64,000 nucleotides of DNA from positions 91,053-155,052 of the forward strand of contig BEXV01000461.1 in assembly GCA_003118195.1 (NCBI GenBank). The letters run 5' to 3'. Source of the DNA: Hemicentrotus pulcherrimus. Taxonomy: Eukaryota > Echinodermata > Echinoidea > Camarodonta > Strongylocentrotidae. The notes beneath the pieces were generated by a model. The model was not told where the DNA came from and searched no databases. It saw only the letters and a program-made list of their open reading frames with translations. Numbering within the stretch: the first letter of the stretch is position 1; each line of letters opens with the position of its first letter. Shown one piece after another: positions 31,301-46,300 of this stretch. A program made the translations under genes and the position numbers.

Positions 31301-34300
31301 AAACCGTGAAGTTTTTGGCAAGTATTGAAGTAAAAAATCAAACATGTTCCTTATTTGGTCTGGTTTATGGATAGCTATCTAGCAACTTCTGACACAACTT
31401 GGGAATGTGAGGATGGTTTTTGCTTAGTGTAAATGCCCCTTAAGTTGCAATAAATGTCACAGAAAACTGACAAGAAAATTGATTTGTATAGACCTTAACT
31501 CCAAAGGTAAACATCTATGAATCTAATTGAAGTAAAACCTCAATTTAGACAGAATTATGATGCTGTAATCAAAATGAAAGATGACTCACAATTGAAATTC
31601 CACACATATATTATAAAGCCTATGTGTAAAAAGCAAAAGGTGAGATATAAATTGTAATTCAAATGTAACATATTTTCCCACTGTGTGAACAGGCCAGCAT
31701 GATGGTTGAACTATTGGGAGGACAAGATTGGGCTTTCTTTAGCAGGTTCTAGGAGACAAGTGGTTGGTGGAAAGGGACAAACTCATAAACCTATCATTTG
31801 AAGTGATAATAAATCCTAAATCATCCACAGATATGGAATTCAGGCCAGGAATCAAAGGTAGACAGGTTTAACATATAAAGAGAAATATTTGAGTTGTGGT
31901 AAAACCTCAACTTGGAGTCGGACAGAATTATGATGCTTAATAAAATACCGCAATGTAAATGTAAGATTTCTAGTTTCTTGTCTGAAATCTTTGAAAATGA
32001 GGAGAGGTTGCATGTCATGTGATATTTGATATTTTAATGTACAAATACCTTTTTGATGGGTCAATTTCAACACATATTTTCTTGAATGTAAATTTATTTG
32101 TTCATGCCCATGCACTCAAGAGGCTTCTATTGCTATAGCATCACAGGTCTCATTAACAGTAGTGTACATATTGTTTTGAGTGTGAGACCAACAGTACTTC
32201 TGGATTAGTCTAGCGTACACCAGTCCATAAATCGTCGCCGTTTTCACGAACCGGCACAGCCCAACGCGCAACGAAATAAGTACATTCTGAGAAAAACGCG
32301 TTTTACGTTTAGCCCGTTTTGAATTCGCCAGAAACATGCCTTATGTCAAATTTTATATCACAAAATACATATCAATGAAAGGAAAATATTCTGTATTTTC
32401 TATACATTCCATTTGTTAAGCATAATGACAATTACTATTAATATTACGAAGCTTTGGACTCTCGTGCCGGTTCGTGAAAATATTATTTTGCTGTTTACGT
32501 AGCAAAAATATTTTCACGAACCGGCACAAGCCACTGTGTCGTTTTTCCTATGTAACTTTACGCGCAAGACAAAAGCGCTCGCGCTGTCTCAGCGCGTATT
32601 TCATTTTCACGAACCGGCACAACCGCCTGTGTCGCGTCGTCTAGGTCTTGTAAGCGCAAAGATATTTTCACGAACCGGCACAGCCCATTGACTTATAACG
32701 GCGCGTGCCGGTTCGTGAAAATATGAATTGTGCTTTTTGGCTCGTGTGTCGTTTTTGTCACTTGTGTAACCATGGATATCTCAAAAACTAAAGCGTTTTG
32801 GATGCTGAAATTTGGTGAAATGAAAGATTGTTGATAACTTATGCTAAAAATGAAAAAAAAATAAAAACTACATTTTGAAGGGATTTCGGTGGCTTGTGCC
32901 GGTTCGTGAAAACGGCGACGAAATGCGAGTGAGAATGAGGTCTGTTTTTTTGTTTTTTTAAGGCAACCAATGATTTTTCTAGTTATTTTTTAACTATCCT
33001 TAATTTCTTTTGTGAATACAATGCTAATTCTTTTTCCTTGCAGGACTTAAAACATAATAAACATGATTTTTACCCATTTTTCCTGTTTAAATATGAAATT
33101 ATTATTTACAATTAAACCTACATCGACTCCCCACCTCTTTTCAGTGTGAAAAGCTTATTCTCCACTTCATATGTTTTAGATGTTAAGTTATTACTGCAAG
33201 TATTATGAATTGTATATTTGGCTATTACATTTTGAAAGTGATTTATTTATAATGCAACTTTTTCCAAAGATTACCAATAAAAATTACTGTGGTATTTTCC
33301 ACATGTCTTTTAACGCACCAATCTAATCGCAATCGTCTGCATTGAATACTTGAAATGACAGATGTCTTGGCCGACAGAGCACAAAAAACATGTGCATTCA
33401 TGGAAAATGATAGCTTGGGACAAACAATTGGCAGTATGAAGTTATTTTCATCATCATCAACTCCCCCAACTTGGTAATGACATCAGCAGCAGGTCATCAA
33501 CAGGTTTTAGCCAATCATGAGACCTCAAGTGACAAGGCATCTGGACGATTAACATAACAGACACACAACATACATGTGTTTTCTCGATCAGAATAGTCAT
33601 ATCAAACAACAATCCTTCTTATATCATCATAGCAATTTTGAAGCACTTGCTATTATGACCATATGGGCTAGGTCTAAGGTCAACCACCTTGTCAATTTTC
33701 AAGAAAGATTAAAAGGAAATGCCATCTTAAAGGGCAAAATTGATTTTAATAGAAGCAGAAAAATGAGAGCGGCAGGTCAGTGAAAGTTTGAGCAAAATCC
33801 GATTAAGAATAAGAACGTTATGAATTATTGAAATTTGTAATCACTATACGTATGAGAACTTCAACTTAACAGAATCAGGAATGTCACTGTGATGTGGTGG
33901 CAGACAATTTTCCCATTTGTTTCTGACACACAAACTTACTGAAATGTTTAAATTTTCAAAATGTATGACTCTGGAGGGTCTATTCTTTCCATAATATATT
34001 TTGATTAGTGCTCCAAGGGATAAGGGACTTTGGAGAAGAAAAAACAAAATATATTTTTTTATGCAAGACAAACCAGAGTTTATCCCCATGAATGTGTAAC
34101 AACCCACTTATAAAATTTCCAATTTGAGATTCACATATTTTTAGTGATCTCATATATAAAACAGTCATTACTCTCTTATTATTGGTCCAGTTAATTTCAA
34201 ACTTTCGCCATCCCGTTTTTCTGATCTAAACAAAAAATTGAACATATTAGAAAGGTTGTATTGCCCTTTAAAGTTCTCTTATTTCCTTCACTTTCTCTCT

Positions 34301-37300
34301 CCTCACTTCCCTCTAGCCTAATGGAAAGTGCATAAAAAAGAAATTATTAGATATATATACAGGAGCTCTTCTCAGATTTCTTCTGAAAGGTGCAAATAAT
34401 GGATTTTTCTATCTCTCCTTGTTCATGCTACACACTATATTCATTATATTATTCATGGGATGGGATTTTCAAACACAAGGAAGGACCTTTTAATTTCAAG
34501 TGTGTTCTTAAGATTTTGTTTTTATCTTTATCTTTTGTTAAGAAATGGCTATGTTTCATAATGACACAAAATAATTTTTTTCTTCCATATATATGTGTGT
34601 GTGTGCGTGTGTGTGTGTGTGTGTGCGTGGGCGGGCGGGGTTTCCATTTTCCAATAATGAGCATTGAAGTAGACTCTGATTAACCTAATTTAATTGTAAG
34701 TAGCTTGATGACTTCTAATCTAAAAAATAAGCACTTATTATCATCTCTTGCAGGGTTACATGTTAACTAAACTCACCAGTAATTGTTAATGTAAAATTTA
34801 CGCTGACACTCCCAAATCCGTTTGTGGCCCTGCAAATGTAAGATCCACTGTCTTCGATCACGACATCATTGACCTTGAGACCCTCTGACCTGACCCGGAA
34901 GCGCTCCCAGCCGCTGTGAATGGTGACGCCATCCTTGGTCCACATGATGAGGGGTGGGGGGTTCCCCGTCACAGGGCATGGAAGCTTGATGGAGCGCCCC
35001 TGAACTGCCTTCCGGAAGCCATTCACCTGCTCCGAGATCTTTGGTGGCCCTGCAATGACAGACACAAATAATTGAACTCATCAAAAGGGAAATTTTGTAA
35101 AACAAAAAAGTGATTAATGTTTTAGCTAGATTTTAGACCACTTTTTCAATATTGTCTTTTACTGTAATGATCCAACATGCTAAGAATTGGTCATCAAATC
35201 AATGAAGGAAATTGACACTAATAAATGAAATACTTTGGGAGCAACCCTCAATGCAGAGGTGAACGAACATTGTACAGAGGGGGAACTTGTAATCTTCAAA
35301 CATAGCTGGCATGCCTGCCGTGGGCACTATCAGACTAATGGTTATACACACGTCACCTCCCTCCCTCCTTCAAGGCATCTCATGGAATTACCTAATGGTC
35401 ACCAGCATAGAGAATTCATGGCCATATTCACTTCAATAATGACAATTCTGGCTCAAAATTGAGTCTCGCCCCTGGCTGCCAGAAGTACATGTTACCTTCC
35501 CACAGTTATTGTTTGCCTCATGTCACTTCCAGTTGGGCTTCTTCCCACCTCTGGATATGAACAAGTGAAAAGCCAAAAAAAAGAGAGGCCATATATTTGT
35601 ACTTTCCAGGGAAGCTTTCAGCATGCGAATGAAATCGGAAGAACAGATCCTTTCAGGCTTGAACATACATGCAAATACAAGGAAATCTGCTGGAAAATTG
35701 ACAGTGACGGCCACAGGTTAGCATTCATTCAAATTTGTTTCAACTGTGAAACGATGAATGGCAGGCAAAAATCCACCTGAATTTTAACTGGGTTGACTGC
35801 TCCTGTTCTACATACCGATGAACAAACCTGTCAATTTACAGGAAGTTTTTATAACCATGATTTTGCAAGTCTTGACAATCTTACATGTATGTCTGATCTA
35901 TTTCCCCACTAGACAAGCTAATATCCATTTGTTTTAATCACATGACATATGTCTGAAGAATCGCAATGATGGTCAAGAATGATATGATGCTCCTGTTTAG
36001 TGACATGCTCTTGTTAATAGTGACAAGCTTGTCTGTTTAGAAAGAGAACAATCTAAATTGACAAGATGTTATATCAATTGCTCTTCAGTTTTCAGCCTCT
36101 TCTCATGTAAGTAATACACATCTTACACCCTCTACTATTTTTCAGCCTACCACCAGTGTCCTTTACATGCAGAGATATGGTAGGCGACAAAGCTGTAAGC
36201 AAAGTTTGTGATTTGAGAGCCTCCTCAGATGACAAGATGACAAATGGAAAGAGACATGGGAGGTGCTACGTCAACTGCAGGGTTTTAAACTTGTCAATCC
36301 CCATTTGAGAATTTATATCTGATACCAGTCAAGGCAAGTTTCTCTCTCTTTCCAAATATGCCACCATGTTTGGTAAGAAGTCTTTCCACAAACTTCCAAC
36401 AAACATTGTATAGTTCAATATATGGTTAACAAGACCTTTATAGTGCTTTGATTTGATGTGGATTATGGAATTGCTATGGATGGATATACATTCCATCTAA
36501 CATTTAAGCAGTTTTATGGGCAAAAATAGATGAAAAGCTACAATATTCTGATGTGTGACACCATACAGTCTGACACTTTGGGGTATGAGAAACTTTGGGT
36601 ATGAGAAACAGCAGACCTATTGTGAGCTTTATAAAGAAGACAGTGATATAACCCTCAGTCTCAGTATATCATTACAAAGGCTAGAGTAGTATAGGTAGAT
36701 ACTAATTGCTAGTATAACAAAGTTGTTAATGTACTATCAGAGGCAAAAGTACAAGTGTTGGGTGTAGCTTGACTACATTCCTTAGTGTCACAGCCATCTT
36801 ACCACTGTCATGATGACTCACATCATATCTTCTACCAGGTTCTCTCATCTGGATGGACCCAGAGTCAGAGAGGATGACATACATGGTTGGGGTTTACATG
36901 GGCTTACAAGCCAAGTACCCCAGACATGGGGGTGACATTGGAAGGTACTTGTGAAGACCAGGGACTGGCGTGTTAGGCCTTGGGTTCACACAGTAAGTAC
37001 TCAGTCACTAGATTACTACCTACAACAAGGAATCCTATTCACAGAAGATGATGGAATCCTATATCTCCCCAAAACATCAACAAAAATGTGTATGGCTGTA
37101 AGTTTACTCAGATCTCAAGCTAACAAAAGAAAGTGAGATATTAGTTTGCAGGCACAAATCCTTGGTATGTCTGATGTATAACACAGGGTCTGAAGTGTTA
37201 GTATGGAGATTGTATCTCAAACCAATGAGATACCAGCAAGCCCTGGCCCTGTACTTTCCCTGCTTCTACAAGGAATGCAAACTTAGGGCTAGAGTAGCCT

Positions 37301-40300
37301 CAAGGCTTTATGGACTTTTGTTAAGGGACAGGCGGACAGACGTACAAATAAAACATGAACATGATGAAACGGGACAGTAGCCTATAGAGTGGTGAAGTGT
37401 GACGTACGTCATCAGAAATCTATTTTGGGAATTTCTCAATTTTTTCTTCATTTTCCAAAAGAGTAGCAGAAATAATGTCCAAAAGAGTAGCAGAAATAAT
37501 GTCCAAATGACGAAAACCAATTGAATATGTTAAAGGGATCATTTAACAATGTTAGATCTGAGATACACGGCCCTACATGTTATCCCTATCAATGACTGTG
37601 ATAGGTGCAATAGTGAAGCCCTAAAAAAAATTGGCTTCAAAATGATCAAGAAATGCCTAAAAAAAGTAAAAATCTTTGAGCGACAGGTTTTCCCAACTTG
37701 TTGTCCCCAATAGGGGAATCTCTACTTTGATAACAAAGCAAAAAAGGAAAGGACTGAAAAAAATATTTGGAGAGAACGAAATAGGTGAAGAATATGGGGA
37801 GAAGCTCCAGCTCTAAATCCCAGTAATCTTGAGAGATTTGTCAGCCGGATTATGTTGTATTCCATTGATAGATCCAGCTCTGTCTCTATGTGACAGCGTG
37901 TACTAGCTAGGGCAACTGAATCCAGGATCATCTCTATGGAAGGTTAATCCACAATACACACTAGATATGCAGGGAAAGTTGCTTTTGAAACTCATCACCT
38001 GGAACTGTAGTAAGGCCCCTAAAAAAGATATGTGCTTAGACCGGTTGTGACAAAAAAAGTGCACAAAACTCAAAGGAACTCTGCAACCTAAACTTTTATG
38101 AGAACTTAACATTCGGCTGGATGTACCTTGAAAATATACATTTGTATGGCACATCCTATGGTATTGTAGTAGTAAGTTATCAGCAAAATATAATCATGCT
38201 TTACAGCATAAAAGACCTGTAGTTGTATATCATCGTGGAATGGTTTTTTAACATCTAGTGCAAAAATATAACCATTTACAATTGTACGGTAAGTGTAAAT
38301 CTCATACATGTAATACATACACTATGACTGTGATTCCCAGTGTACAAGATATTCTAGTGCAATGCAACAAATTTTCCTCATTATTCCTGCATGTACCCAT
38401 ATGAGCACTTCTATGCACAGCCTGGAGTGAATGAGCGCTAAATAATCGATTTTGGTGAGCTTGTTACCCATGCACATTTTCTCCCCCACATTCTCTCCTC
38501 TACCCATTTTAGACCCACTGGCTAAATGGAACAAATTAAGCATGTAAAGCCCCCACGCTGGCTGAAAATTGTAGTGTCTTTAAAGCACTTTCCTTATTTC
38601 AGTCTGTCTTACTCTCCCTCATTATCAGTACCCTAAGCTCAACACCCATTGGCAAATCAATGAAATATTATTCAGGACTCTGGAACACAAACCAGTAGAA
38701 GTTATCAGGGACATATTTGGAGAGTCTCGGGACCCTTGAGCGCAGAGCACGTATTGATTGGCAAAGCATGTTTCTCTGGGGTTGCAAGTGTGCCCCACTG
38801 CCGTGCTATGCCGTGCAATGCAACTTGCAGTTTGCCAACGACCGCGACTTCGTGTCTTTTACTGGCAGAGGGTGTGTTTTTCCAAGGGGCACGCATGTAC
38901 CGGCATTGTGGGTAAATGAATTTGGACAGGGAGGGGAAATGGGATGTCTGTAAATTGCGCTGCAGGGGGTCTAATTGGATGATGTGTTGCGCAGCAATTA
39001 TTTCCTGTCAATTGGGTTAGGTGCGTGAAAATCAATGGCAGAGCAGGCTGCCCTTGCTTGGCTAACAATGAGCTGCTTCACCTGTCATAAAGAAATGAGA
39101 TAAAGGCATGAACCAGGCTCAACACCCTGCATGGCCCAACATTACGTCAGAATTAAAGGAGAGAACAATAAATAGATGAACTTGCATACGTAAAAGTAAT
39201 CCCGTACACAGGATTTCATTTATAGCAAAACCAGCCAATCTCTATACCAAAAGTTAACTTTAATATATGGATTCGAACCATGCCAAATTAAAAAGTTCAA
39301 TAACACAGGCATTATCACAAGCATACTCAGCATGATGGATAGAACCTCATTTCCTGCAATTTATTATAATAGCTTCATTTAATATCCCATTGGTATAAAC
39401 AAATATATTTCTCATATTTTTGTACACAAGATTTTCTTTTCAGAGCTCTTTCATAACTTCCCACAAAATTTCTGCTAGCATTTTCAGCCCTTAAAAGTTA
39501 CGGATATCAAGATATTTGTAATAACTGTTGGCCTTGACTCAAATATTTAACAGCTACATCAGATTTTGGAGTTTTCAATTTGATGTCTTGGATCTCAACA
39601 AACTAACATGCAGGCACAACAAAGGAATAGAAGTTAGATTGAATAAGGTAAAATCAGATTGTAAGATGAACTTGCTATCTTTGATATCATCAACACCATC
39701 TCATTTTCTCCTATTTCTCTTAATCAGGAGGCATTTCTTTCTGATCAGCGCTGAAATCTTTGAGCAAGCTTTCTGGAGCGAGATGGGTAGTCAACGATGC
39801 AGCCTTCTCGGGAAGAGGGTCTCTATCCAATTACAGATTCTTTTTGACAGCTTTCCCATCATGCCGAGCAAATATTGGCAATGGTACAGACACACTGACA
39901 TTTGATCAGCCTGATTTGGAGAAGAGTCTTGAAGAAGAGTGTGGTATCTTGAGCTTCAGCGCTTTGGATGGTGTTTCATTAGTAATTTAGTATTCAAGAG
40001 TTCCACTGATAGCTCTATTCAGTCTTAAGTATGTGACTGGTACCGTACATATATTTACAAGCCTAATGACAGCGTGTTTGTGTGCAAGCTAGGCAGACTG
40101 CAATGGTGGAGCATCTTGTCGTGCAAGCCCCCCTCAAGAAATTTGCAGGGTTCGATGTCTCTCCGCAGTACCAGAGTGAACAAACTGATGAAGGCGGTGG
40201 TGGCCTCAGCCAGCAAATTAGGACGGTGAAATGGAAGAGGGGCATTAAGACTTTCACTCTTTCACTTTTCCCATAAACTGGTGGGACATCTGTACCTCTA

Positions 40301-43300
40301 GGGCTAGAGGATGAATCACTTTTTCGTAAGATCTTAGGGACGCCGTTTGTTCTTTTTCTTCTCTCCCTTTCCCTTTTGACATCCTCCAATTAACTACCTA
40401 TCAACCATTTTAGTGGGGTGGAGTGGCTTCAAATCGTTAAGAAACCCCCCCCCCTTCCCCCTCTCGTTCCCCCTTGTCATTCTGCTCGGTGATACACTGC
40501 ACCCCCTTTTGTGGGAGAGGTTTTGAAGGCTCTTTTGGTAGCTCTGAGGCTCCAGGGCTGTAATTCTAGAGCAGAAACTATAGATGGTTTACCTTCATAC
40601 CTCTCTCTCTTTCTTCCTTGGTCTGAGCTTCAAGTGTGTGGCAAGCATGGGAGAGCTATTTTCCTCTACACATAACCTACTGCTCTTGTGTTGGCTTTCT
40701 TTATAGAATGGAGTCTATTGTCAGTTTAGAGAGAGAGGGGGACTGCTATACACTGGACAGACTGGAGTGTCATTTGGGGGTTCTAGCAACTTCAATTTCT
40801 TTTTCATTTAGAAAAACATTTTCTGGTGTTTTTTGTACTGCATTGTGTTCAAAGATTGAGCTGTGGGACTGGGAGTGCACAAACTTCGAAAATTACTCAA
40901 ACATATAGCATCGATCAGGATTGCCACTGCATTTACTGGTAGCTGTTTTTTTTAAGTTTGATGAAAACAGAACACTCTGCCCTAAACAACTGCTCGATAA
41001 AAACATTTTGACACTTTTCCAAAGATGGTTATCCTTTTCTTGCAGATATTATGTTTTGTATCTTACTAAATAAACAAATAGGATTCCTGAGAAAAATTAA
41101 ACATATTGGAATAGGCTCCTGAATGTGAATGATAAATTCTATTTCAAAGAGTAAAAATAATCATAAAGTCATAATACAGCACTCAAGCAGTACTAACTGT
41201 TTTAATGTTTAGACTCATCAAACCTCTTGATAAGCACAAATAATAGTGGCATTCACTTAATTTTACACATCTGTATTTATTGCCAGTAAAATACATGATA
41301 CTGATACTGATATCAGTTCAATTTGCTTCTACCAATAATTATGAACCAAAGAAGATTTTCTTCAGTTTCTCCATACCATTGCCTTCTGTCTTCACTCCTA
41401 TCCAACTGTATTTATTCTAAGCCATTATTTTACAAGCCATGGATCACGTTTTCATCACCCTACATCCCTCTGCGCATCGATTGCTTGCTGAGATTCATAC
41501 ATATTTTGCCAAGATTGCAGTGCATATCAGCCAGAGAGGACACCCCAATCACGCCAGACTTGTTACCATGCACCGAGAGCGAGAATCTAATGAAGTGTTT
41601 TAGGTGGTGGGGTCGAGATTACACCCGATCAGGTTTCCCCGCACGTTTCATTAAATTTGGGTGTAATCAACTTAAAACTTGGTCCCTCCCTAACTCTTCT
41701 ACCGAGTTAGCATACACTGGCATGATCAAACACAGGAAAAAAAAGCATGCAGCATTGATTTTTCCTCTGTCCCTCAGCAATTTTTTTAACTTGTATTTGT
41801 CTTTCCTTGACATACGCTAGTCATGTATATTTCAGGGCTGTTTGAATTGAGGCTAAGTCAATTGTGAAATTAAAACAACAGAATACTCATTTCTCAGATG
41901 AAAGGGGTACATTTATAGTGTAGAAGAGAAGGCCTCCAAACAGAGCTTTACCAACACTGAAAGCAGCTGGCTATGCAAACATTAGTTTGACTAAATTCTA
42001 CTAAGAATATCTTCTAAAATTCCTTTTTGGTTTACAGATGCCTTCTTGAATGATTTTGGCAATAACAAAATGCTGATCCAAAAGTATAGGCCTAGCAATT
42101 AATTTTTGTTATTCCTGCTTTCTTGAGTAATTTGTGCAATAACAAATATACAACCTAAATTGAAAATCCTCTGAATATACTTCATGTGGGTTAAATAAGA
42201 CAAAGAGTATATACAAATTGAATTTTGCTGAGTGTTCTACTTTTACCGAATCAGTAGATGACTAAACCAAAAGGCCCATACCAATTTAGTGATAACAGAA
42301 ATGTGATAACACATATATTACATGTCATTGTATCTCTTTTATGCGGTCATTACTAAGAGGATGCACGCTACACCCACATTCATGCCAGGCAAGGCCAATT
42401 GTTCCGAGGCAAAGATTTCTATTCTTCTCCTGACAACTGTACACAAGCCCACTATCAAAAGAGGTTCAACTATGAATTTCATGGTCTGTCAATGAAGTTT
42501 GAAATGTCAGTCATTCTGAATTGATCAAAAATGGAAAATACACATTAGCTAGAATATTCTTATTTTGTTTGCATTACAGTTTTAAAAAGACAATTAAAAC
42601 AACCTGATTATTACTATACAATACTGGTTCCTAGGCTTATCTTATTCAAACATAAAAAGACTAACATTGATTGTTTGTACAAATTGACCTTACTCCAAGG
42701 AAATATTGTTGTGCAAGATATCCACATGCTTCCTGCTAAGCCTCCCATATAAAAATTAAGTACCTGGTAAGTCCAAGTAATATTATTAGCAGAGTCCTAA
42801 CAAGTTTTTTTCGAATGGTTTTACTGTTTGATAAACAATGAACGTATATAGTTCAGTGAAAAAAATACATGGGGCTTGGGGCGATTTAGCCCCCGAAATG
42901 CCCAAAATAGCCCCCGAAAATCAAACAAGATCGAGCCCCTGTAAATTTGCATGGAGTTCAATGCAAAACAAATTTTAGAATGTTATTTTCATGCAGGCAA
43001 GCTTGAAAAGTAGCCCCAGAAAAATAAATGTATTTTTTTTCTCCCTGGTATAGTTTACACCACCACAGAAATAATTGTAAAAATAAGCTTAAAGGGGCGA
43101 TCCAATGATTCCACTCTGAACTTAAGTTAGTTATAATAGAAGCAGAAAAATGAGAAGTGAAACTTTGAGCAAATCCAGATTCAAAATAAGAAAACTATGA
43201 ACTTTCAATGTTCAGAGACGCCAAGGTAAAAAATCAGCAATGCGTGACATTTTCATTTTTCGGCCCCAAAACCCTTTTGCCATGCACAGAATAATATAAT

Positions 43301-46300
43301 AGCCTGTACATGATAAATAGTAAGATGATAGGTCCATGAATATGATTACATATCAGCTGCTAAGAGCTAAAAGGCTGTTAACTCAACAACAATTGTAGGA
43401 GTCAATGTCCTTCTTGCCTATGCAGATGATGTTATTCACACTAGCTATATAAACATTTTCTCTTTATGTTGACACATGACATGCCAATCAGTAGTGGATT
43501 ACTATTGTAGGCTCAGCCAAAACAAGTCATCAAATTATCACCTTGCATTGAAAGGTGAAGCACTTTGATTTATTACAACAGTAACACTATAAATCAAACA
43601 ACTAAATACATGTAGATCTCCTCTGTTCACTCCATACTGTATAGTTAGCTTACTTGTTAAACCTTTTCTTTCCTTGAAAAAAAAAAAAACTTTCTCATTT
43701 TACTTCTTTTTTCTTCTCTCTTTTCAACTCCACCTTAAAAAAGAGTCATTGTGATATTCTTTGTTTTTTCTCTTACATTATTTCAATTCTACACATTATC
43801 CATTGCTCTTCTCCTTTTAATATGTTATTTTATATTTCTATCACCCTTTAACTACCTTTCCTTAAGCTATTTTTTTTTTTTTATCCATCTATCATGTTTT
43901 CCTTTCTATTTTGCTATTTCGTTATCCTTTATTTTTCTCATTTTCTCTTTCTGTCTGTCTTTTAGTTGTTCTTTGTCTTTTCCTTCGGGCATCTTCTATT
44001 CTATCCTTCCATTTCTCATTCCTTGACTTAACCATTCTATCCTCTTCTTTTCTACCTTTCCTTACCTTCCTTGCCTTCCCACTCACCGTTAGACTGTTCT
44101 AACATAGACTGGTCTAGCATTGACCGGTCCAAGAGTGGGAATGCAGTTTAAGTCAAACTATCCGGAAAACAGAATATATAACACATTACTCTATGAACAT
44201 TTACTTGCTATCTCTCTCTCCCTCTCTTTTTCTATTTCTCTGGAAAAAAACAGAAAATGTACTTTTTTATTATTGGGACTTTCAGAAGAGAAAATAATTT
44301 CCACATTCATGTCTCGCCAGAATTCTCAAATTAAAGTCGGCATGAAACAGCAGTAGCCCAGATGTACTGATCACTTAAATATCAAAAGAAATGGAGAAAA
44401 ATATGCAAACCCCACGAGCAGGAAATTGGCCAATAATTTTCCCCTCTAATATTATTGCCCACTTGGGTGCCTACAGCAGGGGGCTGACAAATGGTCTGGT
44501 TGACTTCTAGCTGAGCAGGGGACATGTCCTACAAATGAAGTACTACACTATGAAATATGAAATGTCAATAATGCCTGCCGAGTGGAATGGTCTCTTGAAT
44601 GCAAATCGGCTGGTGACAATGTGGTAGATACCGACTGGGTCGAAGGGAGTGGGCGAAACAAGCATTTTGAAACTCGTAATGAATCACGTACCGTTCGTTT
44701 CTCAGGGACTCTTTTGAGTTTTGGGCCGTCCCTTGCTGGGTTAGAGGGATGCGGTGAAGCCAGGTCTGAGCAGTGGTTTTGGGACACACCCCAGCAAAGA
44801 GGAAAGAAAGATATATAGAGACCAACTTTCTCAATATCTTTCTTTTTATCCTTAATCAAGCTATTGAATGACTTTGTTATCTTACACTAATTGTTGACCT
44901 TGTTCTACGTTCTAATGTTTTTTTAAAACAATGCTGATCACCCTGATCTCCTCACTACCATCAAAACTTATGTCCAATAATTGATATCAATGGATCAAAA
45001 TGACACATTGCAGTAGCAGCACTTTGCAAAATGACACACAGATAATTCGTCTTGATCAATATAAGAGACAACAACAATAATGCAAACATATCCAAAATCC
45101 ATGGCTTACAACAAGGAAGCTTTGTACTCAATTCAAAATCAAATTTCAAACCATATTGTATTGGAAAAAAAGGAGAGGAAAAATTAATTTTCTACTCATT
45201 CTCATTAGAAAGATAGAACAAACAGCCTTGGTACAAACATCACACGACAACAAATGTGTACTTGATGAAAGAGTCAAATTGATGAAAGAGTCAAATTCTT
45301 CCACGATGTCTCACTGTCATAACTATCCATCCAACATGATCAAGTTTACAACCTCAACCTCCATTCACAAGATTGGATGGGGGCTAAGACTAGAGAGAGA
45401 TAGAGAGAAAGAGAGAGATAGAGAGCGAGAGAAAGGGAGAGAGAGAGAGAGAGAGAGAGAAAGAAAGGTTGGGGAGGGGTACCTAGATATGGAATTCTTT
45501 TCTGGATCAATTGTCTTGGGTATATTTCTCCCAAAGCGGAGATGCATGCCAATCTTGGTTTTCATCTTTGATAACCGACTTCTTCATCACAAATTGTTGA
45601 CATGCTGCTTGCTTAGGTTTCACACCGGCCATGTCATGAGAGAAACGTACCCAACACGTGTCCCACTCGCAGGTAGTCTCTGCTAGCAGACCTGGTCCCA
45701 GCCAAAACTAAATTGGTAACTCCAAAACTTTAATCTTATAGAAAGTCTCAAAAGCAATTCATCTGGTTTGTTTGACTTAAGCTGATAAATAGTGAAAGTG
45801 GAATTTCAATGTGCCACTGGCCAGAGCAATTTATTCCTGACTTTATCATAGTCCTGCTAAGGCTGGCCTACGTTACCCTCCCCACTTTTAGACTACCATT
45901 ACCAAGCTTCATAGATAGCAATTTCTGGTAACTTCTTGGCAATACAAGGAAAGTAATTCATTTCATTCTACTCCTAATGCACAACAGAATGTAGTATTAC
46001 AAAATCTTGTACAGCAACACGGATAAAACTCCACAAACGTGAACATTGCAGGATACAAAATTTGATTAACTGGGCAGGGCTTATCCTGAGTGTGAAGCGC
46101 AACTGGCATTCAAAGCTGACTCTAAACTCATGTCGACTGACCGCTTCAAATTTAGTTTCTTTAACAATACTTTTTTGACCTGAGTGGATATGATGTTTCT
46201 TTATACAATATACAATATGTCTAGGTCTATATCCTTCCTGCCATTAGTCTTAACAGGCTATTAATCTAAATGAAATAAATTTTATTTCATCTTAATTGAC

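Larger units (their letters stand above)
22744..34776 (-). other. FGFRL1 intron (12 kb) rich in repeats
   Basis: Lies between the Ig1 and linker exons. It contains a gap (25247-25778), a single N at 23537, a palindromic patch at 23.1-23.5 kb, GA and GT microsatellites, and the hAT-type, foldback and TTAAAGGG elements listed separately. No further exon was recognised on either strand. Confidence 0.75.

Noticed and set aside
38705..38953. Overlapping open frames on both strands at 38.7 kb
   Set aside because: No motif and no in-phase splice context. The region is better read as a GC-richer non-coding patch.
41323..41820. 165-residue open frame, the longest gap-free one in the first intron
   Set aside because: It starts with TTG, has no recognisable domain and no splice partners in phase, and its composition resembles the flanking intron.
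43751..44102. Hydrophobic-looking open frames
   Set aside because: Low-complexity T/C-rich sequence gives Phe, Leu and Ser runs. No exon signals.
45346..45565. Ser/Leu-repeat open frames on the - strand
   Set aside because: Translation of a GA microsatellite.
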